A stretch of 64,000 nt of DNA from Opitutia bacterium (GTDB taxonomy: Bacteria > Verrucomicrobiota > Verrucomicrobiia > Opitutales > Opitutaceae). The notes under the pieces are model-generated. The model had not been told where the DNA came from. It did not search any database and worked only from the letters and a program-made list of their open reading frames with translations. The position numbers and the translations under genes are program-made. This document shows, in pieces, positions 10,601 through 19,839 of this stretch. The stretch is from the NCBI GenBank assembly GCA_003142955.1, contig PLOH01000142.1, positions 38,308 to 102,307 on the forward strand, in the 5' to 3' direction. The number at the start of each line of letters is the position of its first letter. The first letter of the stretch is position 1.

Positions 10601-11232
10601 AACTCGCGACGCCAGTGACCGCTCAGGAGAAGGACTCCAAAAAGCGAGCAACACACGGCCGCCAGCGGACTGGGCCGCAGGACGGGATACAGGCCGGACC
10701 CTTCGGAGAGTCCGAGAATCCGACCGACCAATGGCGCCAGGCCGATCGAAATGGTCAGTGACGCGCCCAGTACGATACCCAAGGCACGCCATCGCGCCAG
10801 CTGGGGAAATTTGAACAACAAGACGCAGAGGCCGGCAGTCAGGAGCGCGAGTGCAGTGAGCCCTGGCATTCGGCTGGGTGGCGCGGAGTCGATCGCAGTT
10901 TGTAGCGGCGCGAACAACTCCTCCAGACGCAGATTCCGGCCGGTGGCGAGCTGGAAAAGCGTAATGAGACCAATCCCTGCCGGCACCACGGCCAGCCAGG
11001 CGAGCCGGCCGGTCTTCGATTCCAAGGCCAGCAACGAAACACCCAGCAGGCAGACGCTCAGCGCCGTGTCCAAAGGCATCGGCGGATCGCCGGCTGGAAG
11101 CTGCAGAACAGCATTGATCCATGGCTCCTGGCCTGCCAGCACAACCAGTCCGATCAGGACCAGCACGCTGCTGCCGAGGACGGAGGCGCGGTTCAGCCAG
11201 TCGCGGGCGGCAGTGGAGGAGGAGCGGAGCAT
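7648..11232 (-). CDS. Large membrane hybrid histidine kinase (CHASE-like sensor, PAS, HisKA, HATPase, two REC domains)
   Basis: [75 protein letters not shown]. Confidence 0.92.
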   Translation of the reverse strand: [1194 protein letters not shown]

Positions 11233-11341
11233 GGCGGTGACCGGGAGGCTAGGCGTGGGAGCAAGGCCGGAGCAAAGGATTTTTCATCGCGAAGAACCGG
11301 CACGGGATTGGTAGCCGGAGTCGGCGATCCTGGCTTTGGAG

Positions 11342-14146
11342 CTACGGAGATTTTTCCGGCGCCGCCGGTGGCGGAGCGGGCGGCGGCGTTCCGTTTGGGG
11401 CGATTGGGCCGCTGTTGAGCGGGCGGGTGATGGCACGCAGGAGGCTGGTCGGCCCGAACGCAAAGGCCCACGATGGTTTTTCCAATGCTCCGGTGAGCTT
11501 CAGCTCAAGCACATTGGAAAGCGGCGTGAGCAGGGCGCCGAGCGCGTCGGCCACGACGAACTTGCTTTCCTGCAGGGGGTAGATGCGGGCGTTGAAGTCG
11601 AGCGTTTTGGTTTCGAGCAGATACTCGCCCTTGGCATCAATCGAAGCGCGCGGGCCCTGCAATTTGACCTGCGGAAAGACCAGCTTGCTGCCGTCGATCC
11701 GGAAACTCGCCTGGGCGCTGTCGAGGCGCAGCGAAGTGAAGCCGAGCAGGGTCTTGCTCAACAGTTCGGAGAGCTGTCCGAACAGATGGATTTTGCCGAG
11801 CTCCTGCCCGGCGACCGTCAACTGCCCGTCGCCATGGAAACTGAACGGCTCCCCGAGCCGGCCGGAAGCGGTCAGCCGGCCATCGAGGTGGCCGCTCGAG
11901 GCGCGGCGCAACAAATGCTCGGCGGGCCGGTCTGAGCCCGCTGGTTTCCCAGCGGATTGAAGCTCATCAATGAGAGTGATGACACGGCCCAGGTCGGCCC
12001 CGCCCAGCTTTGCGTCAAAGGCGACGGTGCGCGTGTCGCGCGGCCCCTCGATCCGCGCCCAGCCCGTGGCCGCGCCGCCGGCGAACCCCACCTCGATGTC
12101 CTGCAGATCCAGATCGCTGTCGTGGTAGTTCGCGGAGAACTTCATCGTGTCCAGGGGAAAACCGTGCAAGGTCACGCGGCGGTTTGCCGCCACCGTAAAA
12201 TGCATCTGCATGCGGGGTCCGCCGGGTGCGCCAGGGCCGTCAAAATGACCGGCCACGCGCACGGTGGGAGGGTCGGCAAACTGGAACGGAGCAGCCAGCG
12301 CGGTGCCGGCCGGACCATACAGCCGGGCGCACTCGGCCAGATCGAGGTCGGACACGGCTTCGAACTCCAGCGTGCGGTACGTCGAATTCGCGGAATCGAC
12401 GGTGACGGTGAACGAGCCTTGGCCGGAATGGCCTGCGCGTTCGGCCTTGAATTCGGACACCTCAAAGTAGTCAGGTCGGAAGAAGAGGGTTGTCCGCACC
12501 CGGTCGAATGGCACCCCGCGAATGCCCGGCTGGGCCGCATCGGCCTGGCAGAAGACGGCGGATTCCTGCGCCGTCCCCCATCGACCGGCGACATCAACGT
12601 CCGCAACCGGCGGCGCCGCTGCGAAGTCAAAGCCGCGCCAGAAACGCGGCCACCACCCGGTGAACCAGCCCGAGATGTCGAGCGGACGCAGATGACCGTG
12701 CAGCAGAAATCGGTACTCGTTGGTGGCCGTGTCCATCGCATAGGATCCGTAGGCCGCGTTGCCGCCCTGGAACAGCGTGAGGTCCGTGACGTTGAGGCCG
12801 TGGCCGTCGTAGACAATGTGTCCGCCCGCGGCGTCGATCGCGACGTCGTGGGCGATAGCGTGGCGAACGGAGATATCGCCCTCGGTGCGCGCCAGTTTCC
12901 AACCTCCCGCGAGATCGATCCAGGCTCGCAGCGACGCCGGCTCGCTCAGGGTCACCCATTTGGCCGCCTTCAGCCCGAACCGGGCGGCGGCGAGGCGCAG
13001 CAGTTCCGGCCCCAGCGACGCGGAGAGATCGATCCTCCCATCGCCCCGGCGGGTGTCCACGTCGGCGCGCGCCGTCAGAGGTGATCCACCGGCCTGCAGC
13101 ATGACATTGCCCTGGACTCGGGGCCACTCCGCCACCGTCAGTTCAGCAGCCGGGGCGGCAAAGGAGAGGCCCAAGACACTGCCTCCCGCTGCGGTCAGCC
13201 GCGCCAAAAGTGGCGTAAACACAAAACGGTCAGGGATGAGCAAACCTGAAAGAACGGCGTGCAGACGAGCCACCTGCGCCTGTTGTTTCCAATCCACCCG
13301 CTCGGCATCAATCATCACCTCGGTGGCCACCGGCGTGTCGCCCAACAACGGGAAAACCATCCTGGCCCGGCCTGACTGCACCGTGCAGGAAGCTTCGGGA
13401 TGGGAGGAGTCGACCAGGAGCTCGGCCTCGACGAGGGCGCCGGAATTCGGCGTCGGGGTGAGCGTCAACTGCAGGCGTGGGTCCTCCAGGGACTCGATTT
13501 GAGGCCGGAGCGCGATGAGCTTGCGGCCCGACCTGAGGCAGCGCTCGATCACCAGGTCAAGCAACTGCATTGAACCGGGCCGGGATTGGATCCCCGGGGG
13601 GAGGTGAAACCGACCGTGGCTCGTGACCGCCACCCCGGCGACGCGAAAGGTGCAGACTGCGATGTGATAGTCGGATCGTTGCGCCTGAAACACGCCATCG
13701 AGGTCGCTCACGACCGCTTCATCGGTGCCGGATGGCGACAACATCGCGGGCACCCGCAGGTCGACGCCGGTGAGGCGGATTTCATGCACCCGAACCTCAC
13801 CGACCAGCAGCGGCAGGAAATCCAGGCTGGCGTACGCAGCGCGGATCGTGACGAGCGGCACCGTCCGATCGGGACCGAAAAGCTGGACCTGCTCGAACAG
13901 CACCCGTCCGGTGGGATCAAAGATCGCGCGGCCGAAACGCGCCGTGATCTCAGAGGCCGCCAGTCGGCGTTCAATGGCGCGTAGGGCGAAGTCAGGCAGT
14001 TCCAGCTCGCGGCGCGTCACGACCCAGACCTGCAGTCCTAGTCCGGCGATCAACACCAGCCAGACTACCCAGCTAGCGACCAACAGCGCTGCGGAGGTGC
14101 ACCAGCGCAAACCAAACCATAGTGACCGCTTCAGGCTCATGGGCAT
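11342..14146 (-). CDS. AsmA/YhdP-like large envelope protein
   Basis: 934 aa with an N-terminal TM segment, beta-rich repeats and a C-terminus resembling AsmA-like proteins (LDGRLTASGRLGEPFSFHGDGQLTVAGQELGKIHLFGQLSELL). Confidence 0.6.
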   Translation of the reverse strand: MPMSLKRSLWFGLRWCTSAALLVASWVVWLVLIAGLGLQVWVVTRRELELPDFALRAIERRLAASEITARFGRAIFDPTGRVLFEQVQLFGPDRTVPLVTIRAAYASLDFLPLLVGEVRVHEIRLTGVDLRVPAMLSPSGTDEAVVSDLDGVFQAQRSDYHIAVCTFRVAGVAVTSHGRFHLPPGIQSRPGSMQLLDLVIERCLRSGRKLIALRPQIESLEDPRLQLTLTPTPNSGALVEAELLVDSSHPEASCTVQSGRARMVFPLLGDTPVATEVMIDAERVDWKQQAQVARLHAVLSGLLIPDRFVFTPLLARLTAAGGSVLGLSFAAPAAELTVAEWPRVQGNVMLQAGGSPLTARADVDTRRGDGRIDLSASLGPELLRLAAARFGLKAAKWVTLSEPASLRAWIDLAGGWKLARTEGDISVRHAIAHDVAIDAAGGHIVYDGHGLNVTDLTLFQGGNAAYGSYAMDTATNEYRFLLHGHLRPLDISGWFTGWWPRFWRGFDFAAAPPVADVDVAGRWGTAQESAVFCQADAAQPGIRGVPFDRVRTTLFFRPDYFEVSEFKAERAGHSGQGSFTVTVDSANSTYRTLEFEAVSDLDLAECARLYGPAGTALAAPFQFADPPTVRVAGHFDGPGAPGGPRMQMHFTVAANRRVTLHGFPLDTMKFSANYHDSDLDLQDIEVGFAGGAATGWARIEGPRDTRTVAFDAKLGGADLGRVITLIDELQSAGKPAGSDRPAEHLLRRASSGHLDGRLTASGRLGEPFSFHGDGQLTVAGQELGKIHLFGQLSELLSKTLLGFTSLRLDSAQASFRIDGSKLVFPQVKLQGPRASIDAKGEYLLETKTLDFNARIYPLQESKFVVADALGALLTPLSNVLELKLTGALEKPSWAFAFGPTSLLRAITRPLNSGPIAPNGTPPPAPPPAAPEKSP

Positions 14147-14240
14147 GGTTTTGGCGGCGGAAATTCCCTCGTGATGGTCAAAGGCTCCATTCCTTCCCTT
14201 AGTGGCGCCGGAGGGCGTCGCAACAGCGTCCGCATCCCCG

Positions 14241-16298
14241 TCAATGCCCGGCCGGTTTTGCGGCCTCGACGGCGGCCGGCGCGGGCGAGGGAGGCATCGG
14301 CTCCCTTGGGCCGTGAGTCAGCGTGAAAAGAGCGTCGAGCAGCTTCTGATCGGCTTCAAAAACCACGTTGAAACCGGGCGAGCCGGCAAACTGCGTGCCG
14401 CCGCCGGTGCGTTCGGTAAGAAACAAGGTGATCGCGTCGGTCTGGCCCCCGGTGCCTCCGACGAGGGAGATCGTCGCTTCGAGGGCATACTTCCACGGAC
14501 GCATTTCGCCGCCGATCTCCACCGCGGGCGGGAACGAGTCGAGGACGAAATCCTTGGCCCGCAGACTGCCCAGTTGGTCCAGCAGGACCAGCAGCGCGGT
14601 CCGCTTCGCTTCCGGTTCCTTGGCGAGGGCTTGATTCCAGGTTTCACCGTCGGCCAGCCGGCGGGCGAAGATCTCAGTCTTGGTCGTCGCGTCTTTGAGG
14701 GAGAGGGCGGTGATCCGGGCGCCGGCGGGGAGCTCGCGCAGCAGGCGGCTCCGATAATAGTTCACGGTCACCGGCGATTCTCGCAGGATATCAGGGTCGA
14801 CGAGATACACGAAGGGCTCATTGGCGAGTTTGGCCCGGGCGAGACCGTCGCGCTCATTGGCGACACCGATCAGCAGGGTGGCCGAGGAGGATAGTGCGGC
14901 GGCGGAGCCACCTTCGGCAAAGGCACCTTTCGTGGAGAAGTTGAGCGTAATCTCACGTTCGGGACGGTTGAAGCCCCAGTTCTCGAGTTCGATATTCTGG
15001 GGGGCGTCGCGGAGGAACTTGAGCGCCTGGAGCGAACTGAGCTTCTCGATGATCCGCTGGACCAGCGGGAGCTCAGCGGGCAGCGTTTGGGGCGCCTGAT
15101 TGGCCGCGTGGGTGACGATCTGCCACGGGTCGTTCTGTTGGGGCTGCCCGGGGTTTCCGAGTCGCTGGAGGGTCAGTTCGGGCCGGTTCGGCGCGACCAG
15201 CGTAAGGGAGGTGAGCGCGCGCGGATCGAAGCTGAGCAGGTGTTTGTCCCGCAGTTCCTCCTGGGAGTTGCGCAGCGTGGTAAAAAGCCTGTCGGGGAAC
15301 TGGACGGTGAAGACCGGCGCCCGGTCGTCCATCTTGGCATAATACTCAGTGGCCGGTTCGGACGGCGTCTCCTCCGTCGCCGATTTGACGGCGGCAGCCG
15401 CTTCACTGGCGGGCACCGGACTGCCCAGCAAGAGTGTCTCGCGGCGGCCGTTGCCCTCGAGCGTAAGACGGAACGCGGGATTGTTGAGTCCGGTCCGGTC
15501 GGGTGCAGGCACTGTCGCGGCGTCGAGAAAAGACCGGGTGTGAAGCCCGTTCAGGGCATTGATGGCGAGTTCCACTTGAATCCGGTCTGCCCGCGCGAGG
15601 ATGGGCGCTTCAAACAACCAGCGGGACCCGTCGCGGCGCAGGCGGCTCCGGAGGTTGGTGGGCGCGCCGGTCTGGAGATTGAACGAACGCACTTCGAAGA
15701 GCGGGATGCTGAATATTGTGTCGGCTTGCAACTGGCTCAGGGTCAGCGCGAGGCTGTCGGCCAGACTGCGACTCACGACATGGATGCGCTTGCCGTCGGG
15801 CGACAGCACATAGAGGCGGTTGCCCACCTTGGTCGCATCCCCGACGCGCAGCGTGACGGTCTTGAGCTGGACAGGGGCGGCATGCTCAACGGGGCCATTG
15901 TCCACGCCGGCGGTGAAGGTGAGTGTGATCTGGGGCTTGTCGAGGCCGTAATCGGCCAGCGAAAGGCCGCTCTTGGCAAGGTCTTTGACGAGGAAGCTCG
16001 TAAAGTGGTTGAGCAACATCAACTCATTGAGAATCCGGCTGACGGCATGCGGGTTGGCGGGCCACTCGGTGGGTTTGGTGATCATCCAACCGTCCGGTTT
16101 TTTCTCGAGCCGGACCGGTGCGGCGAAGTGGCCCCCGGTGATCTCCAAAGACTGGATCGTAGCGGCCTCCGGGCCGAGGACGCGGGTCCGGCTTTCTTCC
16201 CACAATGCGTCGGTTCGCCACCGGTGCACGAAGGTGAAGATGGAGAAAAAGAGAACAACATTCATCAACAACAGCACGAGAGTGACTTTGGTGCGCAT
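14241..16298 (-). CDS. DUF4340 domain-containing protein
   Basis: Single N-terminal TM segment, repeated beta-rich segments (SLEITGGHFAAPVRLEKKPDGWMITKPTEWPANPHAVSRIL), adjacent to GldG/ABC genes. Confidence 0.7.
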   Translation of the reverse strand: MRTKVTLVLLLMNVVLFFSIFTFVHRWRTDALWEESRTRVLGPEAATIQSLEITGGHFAAPVRLEKKPDGWMITKPTEWPANPHAVSRILNELMLLNHFTSFLVKDLAKSGLSLADYGLDKPQITLTFTAGVDNGPVEHAAPVQLKTVTLRVGDATKVGNRLYVLSPDGKRIHVVSRSLADSLALTLSQLQADTIFSIPLFEVRSFNLQTGAPTNLRSRLRRDGSRWLFEAPILARADRIQVELAINALNGLHTRSFLDAATVPAPDRTGLNNPAFRLTLEGNGRRETLLLGSPVPASEAAAAVKSATEETPSEPATEYYAKMDDRAPVFTVQFPDRLFTTLRNSQEELRDKHLLSFDPRALTSLTLVAPNRPELTLQRLGNPGQPQQNDPWQIVTHAANQAPQTLPAELPLVQRIIEKLSSLQALKFLRDAPQNIELENWGFNRPEREITLNFSTKGAFAEGGSAAALSSSATLLIGVANERDGLARAKLANEPFVYLVDPDILRESPVTVNYYRSRLLRELPAGARITALSLKDATTKTEIFARRLADGETWNQALAKEPEAKRTALLVLLDQLGSLRAKDFVLDSFPPAVEIGGEMRPWKYALEATISLVGGTGGQTDAITLFLTERTGGGTQFAGSPGFNVVFEADQKLLDALFTLTHGPREPMPPSPAPAAVEAAKPAGH

Positions 16299-16309
16299 GA
16301 AGAAAAGGG

Positions 16310-16467
16310 CTGAAAACCTGAAGGACTTAAGGCTGAAGAACGGAAGCGGGGAAAGTGGTGCGATTCGAGAAGCTGACCGTCAGGGGCGAAGGCAGATACC
16401 GGCTGGTCGATGTGGGTTAAGCGGTGACAGTGTTCAATCTTTCAGACCTTCAGCCTTTCAGTTTTTT
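16310..16467. repeat. Intergenic inverted repeat with (CTGAAGG)-type arms
   Basis: Left CTGAAAACCTGAAGGACTTAAGGCTGAAG; reverse complement of the right end is AAAAAACTGAAAGGCTGAAGGTCTGAAAG. Confidence 0.65.
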
Positions 16468-16468
16468 C

Positions 16469-17959
16469 TCAGCGGCGGCGCGTCCAAAAGACCAGCAGGC
16501 CGAGCAGGCCGACCGCGCCCGGCAGGGCAAAGAGGAGACCCAGCCGGAGTTTGGCGAGCTGCTCCTGGGAAAGGGACAGCCGGAAATGTTCGATCGGTCG
16601 CGGCGGAAAATGAAGCTGGGTGTCGCGATCCACGGCCCAGTTGATGGCGTTGAGCGAGAGCGCCTGGCACCCGGTGTCCGCCAGGCGGCGGTTGGAGAAT
16701 ATGTCCCCGGTTCCAATCACGACCAAGCGCCCTCCCGGCACGCTGAGCGGCAGGGAGCCGGGGCTGACCCGTTCCGACGCCACCATTACTCCCAGCGGGC
16801 CGCGCAGATCAGATCCGGCGTCGAAAACGGGCGGCCGTTGCACGCGAAAACTGAATTCGCCCCAGGAACTGGCGGAGGAGGAGGCCAGGACGGAGACCCT
16901 GAGGGCGCGATCCGGCGGTCGGTCGGGATCGGGCCGGACCGAGCGGGGCAGGCTGATGCGCAACGGCAGATTATAGTCGACCAGGGATTTGGTGATGGGA
17001 TGGCTGGCATCGGGGCTGCGGATCATCAGGTCGCCGTTGTCGGCGACGAATTCGGGATTGGCGTCGCGGATCACATCGTCGTCGACGCGCACGCCCCAAT
17101 CCGAGAAGAGGTTGCCCAAGCCGCATTCGTGCCCGTAATCCAGTGTCAGAATGATGCGGCCGGCGCGGGTCGTTAGGTACTGCCGCAGCAACTCCTCTTC
17201 AAAGGGCTGGAAGCGTCCGGTCGGCGAACTGATCAAGATGAGATCCACGCCTTCCGGCACGCGGCGGGCAATGGAGAGATCGAGAGTCTCAAGGTCGAAA
17301 TTGCGGAGGCGGAGCTGCTCCCGTAACACTGACAGCCCGCGCACCGGACTCACGTCGGCCGTACTCATCTCGCCGTGGCCGGTCAGGAAGCAGATCTTGC
17401 TTCTTTCCGGTTTCGAGACGTCGAGGAGAGCGGCAGTGATGGTCTGTTCGCCCTTAAACGAGACCGGGCGGGCATGCTCGTATTCATAGAGCTCGCTGAG
17501 CGGCACGGTGCGGCGACTGCCGGGGGCACAGAGAAACAGGATCACGTCGGGTTGGTCGACCCCGAGAGCATCGGCCTCGCGCCGGTTCTTGTAGACGTCG
17601 AGGTAATCCACCTGGATGCGACCGTCGCGATCGACCTCGGAATCATGGTTGGTCGCGGTGATATAAACGTATTCACGGAGCAGATTCTGCACGTCCTGGT
17701 AGGCCTGGACCGCGAAGGCGTTGTCCGAATCCGGTGTTAGCGTGACGACAATGCGCACCGGGCGCTTGAGCTCCTGCAGATAGGAGACGGTTTCGGGCGA
17801 GAGCGAGTAGCGGCGGTGCTGGCTGAGGTCGAAGCGCCAGTGGTAATGGAGCGCCAGGAAGTTGAGTCCGCCAAAGAGCGTGAGAAAGAGGACCGCCTGC
17901 AGCACCAGGTTGGTGGTCCGAAGCCAGCGGGCGGCACGATAGCTCTCGATCGGCAGCAT
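16469..17959 (-). CDS. GldG-type ABC-transport auxiliary protein
   Basis: N- and C-terminal TM segments; YSLSPETVSYLQELKRPVRIVVTLTP; KICFLTGHGEMSTADVSPVRGLSVLREQLRLRNFDLETLDLS. Confidence 0.82.
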   Translation of the reverse strand: MLPIESYRAARWLRTTNLVLQAVLFLTLFGGLNFLALHYHWRFDLSQHRRYSLSPETVSYLQELKRPVRIVVTLTPDSDNAFAVQAYQDVQNLLREYVYITATNHDSEVDRDGRIQVDYLDVYKNRREADALGVDQPDVILFLCAPGSRRTVPLSELYEYEHARPVSFKGEQTITAALLDVSKPERSKICFLTGHGEMSTADVSPVRGLSVLREQLRLRNFDLETLDLSIARRVPEGVDLILISSPTGRFQPFEEELLRQYLTTRAGRIILTLDYGHECGLGNLFSDWGVRVDDDVIRDANPEFVADNGDLMIRSPDASHPITKSLVDYNLPLRISLPRSVRPDPDRPPDRALRVSVLASSSASSWGEFSFRVQRPPVFDAGSDLRGPLGVMVASERVSPGSLPLSVPGGRLVVIGTGDIFSNRRLADTGCQALSLNAINWAVDRDTQLHFPPRPIEHFRLSLSQEQLAKLRLGLLFALPGAVGLLGLLVFWTRRR

Positions 17960-17968
17960 AGGATCGCG

Positions 17969-18733
17969 TCAGTTGTGGAGCAGCTTCGCCTCGAGCCCCA
18001 GGACGGTGAGGATGAGCGTCAGCGCGGTGCCGGTGAAGTAAAAGAACAGGTGCCGGGTGTCGATGATGCCACGGCTGAAATCATCGAGGTGCTGGAAGAC
18101 CTGGGCGTAGTCGAGCGCGTCGCGCACGGGGCGCAAGGCCGCGAGTTGCATGAACTGGGTGCCGAGCGACAGCTTCGTGCCGAAGATCAGGAGGAAGAGC
18201 AGGGCCAGCGCGACGACTAGCGCCACGGCCTGGTTGCGCGCCAGCGCGCTCGCGAACACTCCGATGGCTACGAACAACAGGCCGGAGACGGCGATGTAAA
18301 CGTAGCCGCCGATCAGCGTGCCGCGGTCGAGCAGGCGTGGATCGGCGGCGAAGTGGTGCAGGAGATAGAATAACCCGGCGGTCGAGCCCCAGAGGAGCAG
18401 ATAAACGAGATAGGCGGCGCTGTATTTCCCCAGCACCACCTCGGTGGTGGAAACGGGCGTGGTCAGCAGGGTCTCCAGCGTGCCCGACCGCCGTTCCTCG
18501 GAGAAGCTTTTCATCGTCGTCAGCGGCACAATGATAAAGACCGCGAAACCCAGAAAGAGGCGGAAGAAATCGTAGGCCGGGGATGTTTCCTGCGCCGCCT
18601 CGCTGTACACTTCCAGCAGGAACGTGAAAATGAACCCCATGACAAAGAGGAAAACCACCGCCGCCAGGTAGGTGCTCGTGTTGACGAGCAGCATGCGGAT
18701 TTCGTGGTTGAGAATCGTGAAGAAATGGCGCAT
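17969..18733 (-). CDS. ABC transporter permease (ABC-2/GldF type)
   Basis: MRHFFTILNHEIRMLLVNTSTYLAAVVFLFVMG; FSEERRSGTLETLLTTPVSTTEVVLGKY. Confidence 0.88.
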   Translation of the reverse strand: MRHFFTILNHEIRMLLVNTSTYLAAVVFLFVMGFIFTFLLEVYSEAAQETSPAYDFFRLFLGFAVFIIVPLTTMKSFSEERRSGTLETLLTTPVSTTEVVLGKYSAAYLVYLLLWGSTAGLFYLLHHFAADPRLLDRGTLIGGYVYIAVSGLLFVAIGVFASALARNQAVALVVALALLFLLIFGTKLSLGTQFMQLAALRPVRDALDYAQVFQHLDDFSRGIIDTRHLFFYFTGTALTLILTVLGLEAKLLHN

Positions 18734-18756
18734 GGAATCGGGTGAAGCAGGGCGGA

Positions 18757-19797
18757 TCACGTCGGCGGACCGGGGCGCGGGCGCTGGGCGATCGGGACTC
18801 TCGCTCCCGGCAGGTCGACCACATCCCAGCTGCGCTTGGTCGCGGCCAGGAACACATCTTCCAGGGTCGGCTCGGTGCGACTAAACGACCGGATGCGATA
18901 AGATCGGGCCATGAGCGCCCGGAGCAGCGGTTCGCCCAGCTCCTCGTCGCGGGTGGTGGTGAGCGTGGCGTGATGGAAGCCCGAGGCATCCGGGCCGCTG
19001 GCGGAGGCGATGACCAGGGTGGACTCGACCTGCGCGAGCACTGTGGGCAGCGCCGCGAGATCTCCGGCCAGGTGGACGTGATAGTGGGTGCGGCCCAGGA
19101 CCTCCCGCCGCAATTCGGCCGGCGTGCCTTGCGCCACGATCCGCCCGCCGTTGATGATCAGCACCCGGTCGCAGGTGACTTCGATTTCCGGGAGAATATG
19201 GCTGGAGATGATGACACTCATCCGTCCGCGCAGGCTGCCGATCAGATCGCGGACGATGAGGATCTGGTGGGGATCGAGACCGATGGTCGGTTCATCCATG
19301 ATAATCACGTCCGGCTCCCCGAGAATGGCTTCGGCAATCCCGACCCGCTGGCGCATACCCTTGGACAGCTTGCCGATGATGCGGTGCCGGATGCGTTTGA
19401 GGTCGCAGAGCTCGAGCACCGCGTCGAGCCGCGTCCGGAGCCTTTCCCGCCCGATTTCTTTCAGACGGCCGCGGTAGTAGAGGTATTCGTTAACCCGCAT
19501 GTCCTCCGGCAGAGGGTTGTTTTCGGGCATATAGCCGATGTGGCGTTTGGCGTCATCCGTCCGCGAGGCGACGGGGATGCCGCAAATCCGCACGACGCCG
19601 GAAGTGGCGGGCAGGAACCCGGTGAGGATGCGCAAAGTGGTGCTCTTCCCGGCGCCGTTGGGTCCGAGGAGCCCGACAATCTCGCCCCGGCGCACCGTGA
19701 AGTTGACATCATCGACCGCCACCATCCCGCCGTACGTCCTGACCAGGTGTTCAACCTCGATGGTCAGCGGTGGTGGGTTTGGGTCGGTCGTGGACAT
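18757..19797 (-). CDS. ABC transporter ATP-binding protein (GldA type)
   Basis: Walker A GPNGAGKSTT; LSKGMRQRVGIAEAI signature; VIIMDEPTIGLDP Walker B. Confidence 0.95.
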   Translation of the reverse strand: MSTTDPNPPPLTIEVEHLVRTYGGMVAVDDVNFTVRRGEIVGLLGPNGAGKSTTLRILTGFLPATSGVVRICGIPVASRTDDAKRHIGYMPENNPLPEDMRVNEYLYYRGRLKEIGRERLRTRLDAVLELCDLKRIRHRIIGKLSKGMRQRVGIAEAILGEPDVIIMDEPTIGLDPHQILIVRDLIGSLRGRMSVIISSHILPEIEVTCDRVLIINGGRIVAQGTPAELRREVLGRTHYHVHLAGDLAALPTVLAQVESTLVIASASGPDASGFHHATLTTTRDEELGEPLLRALMARSYRIRSFSRTEPTLEDVFLAATKRSWDVVDLPGARVPIAQRPRPGPPT

Positions 19798-19839
19798 GCG
19801 ATCGGAGACAGACTGAGGGATAACGCGCCGCGAGCAAGG

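Noticed and set aside
14241-19797. ABC ATPase/permease/GldG/DUF4340 cluster as a possible new system
   Set aside because: This arrangement is a known gliding-type ABC cluster found in many bacteria that do not glide; unusual only for the repeat in one spacer.
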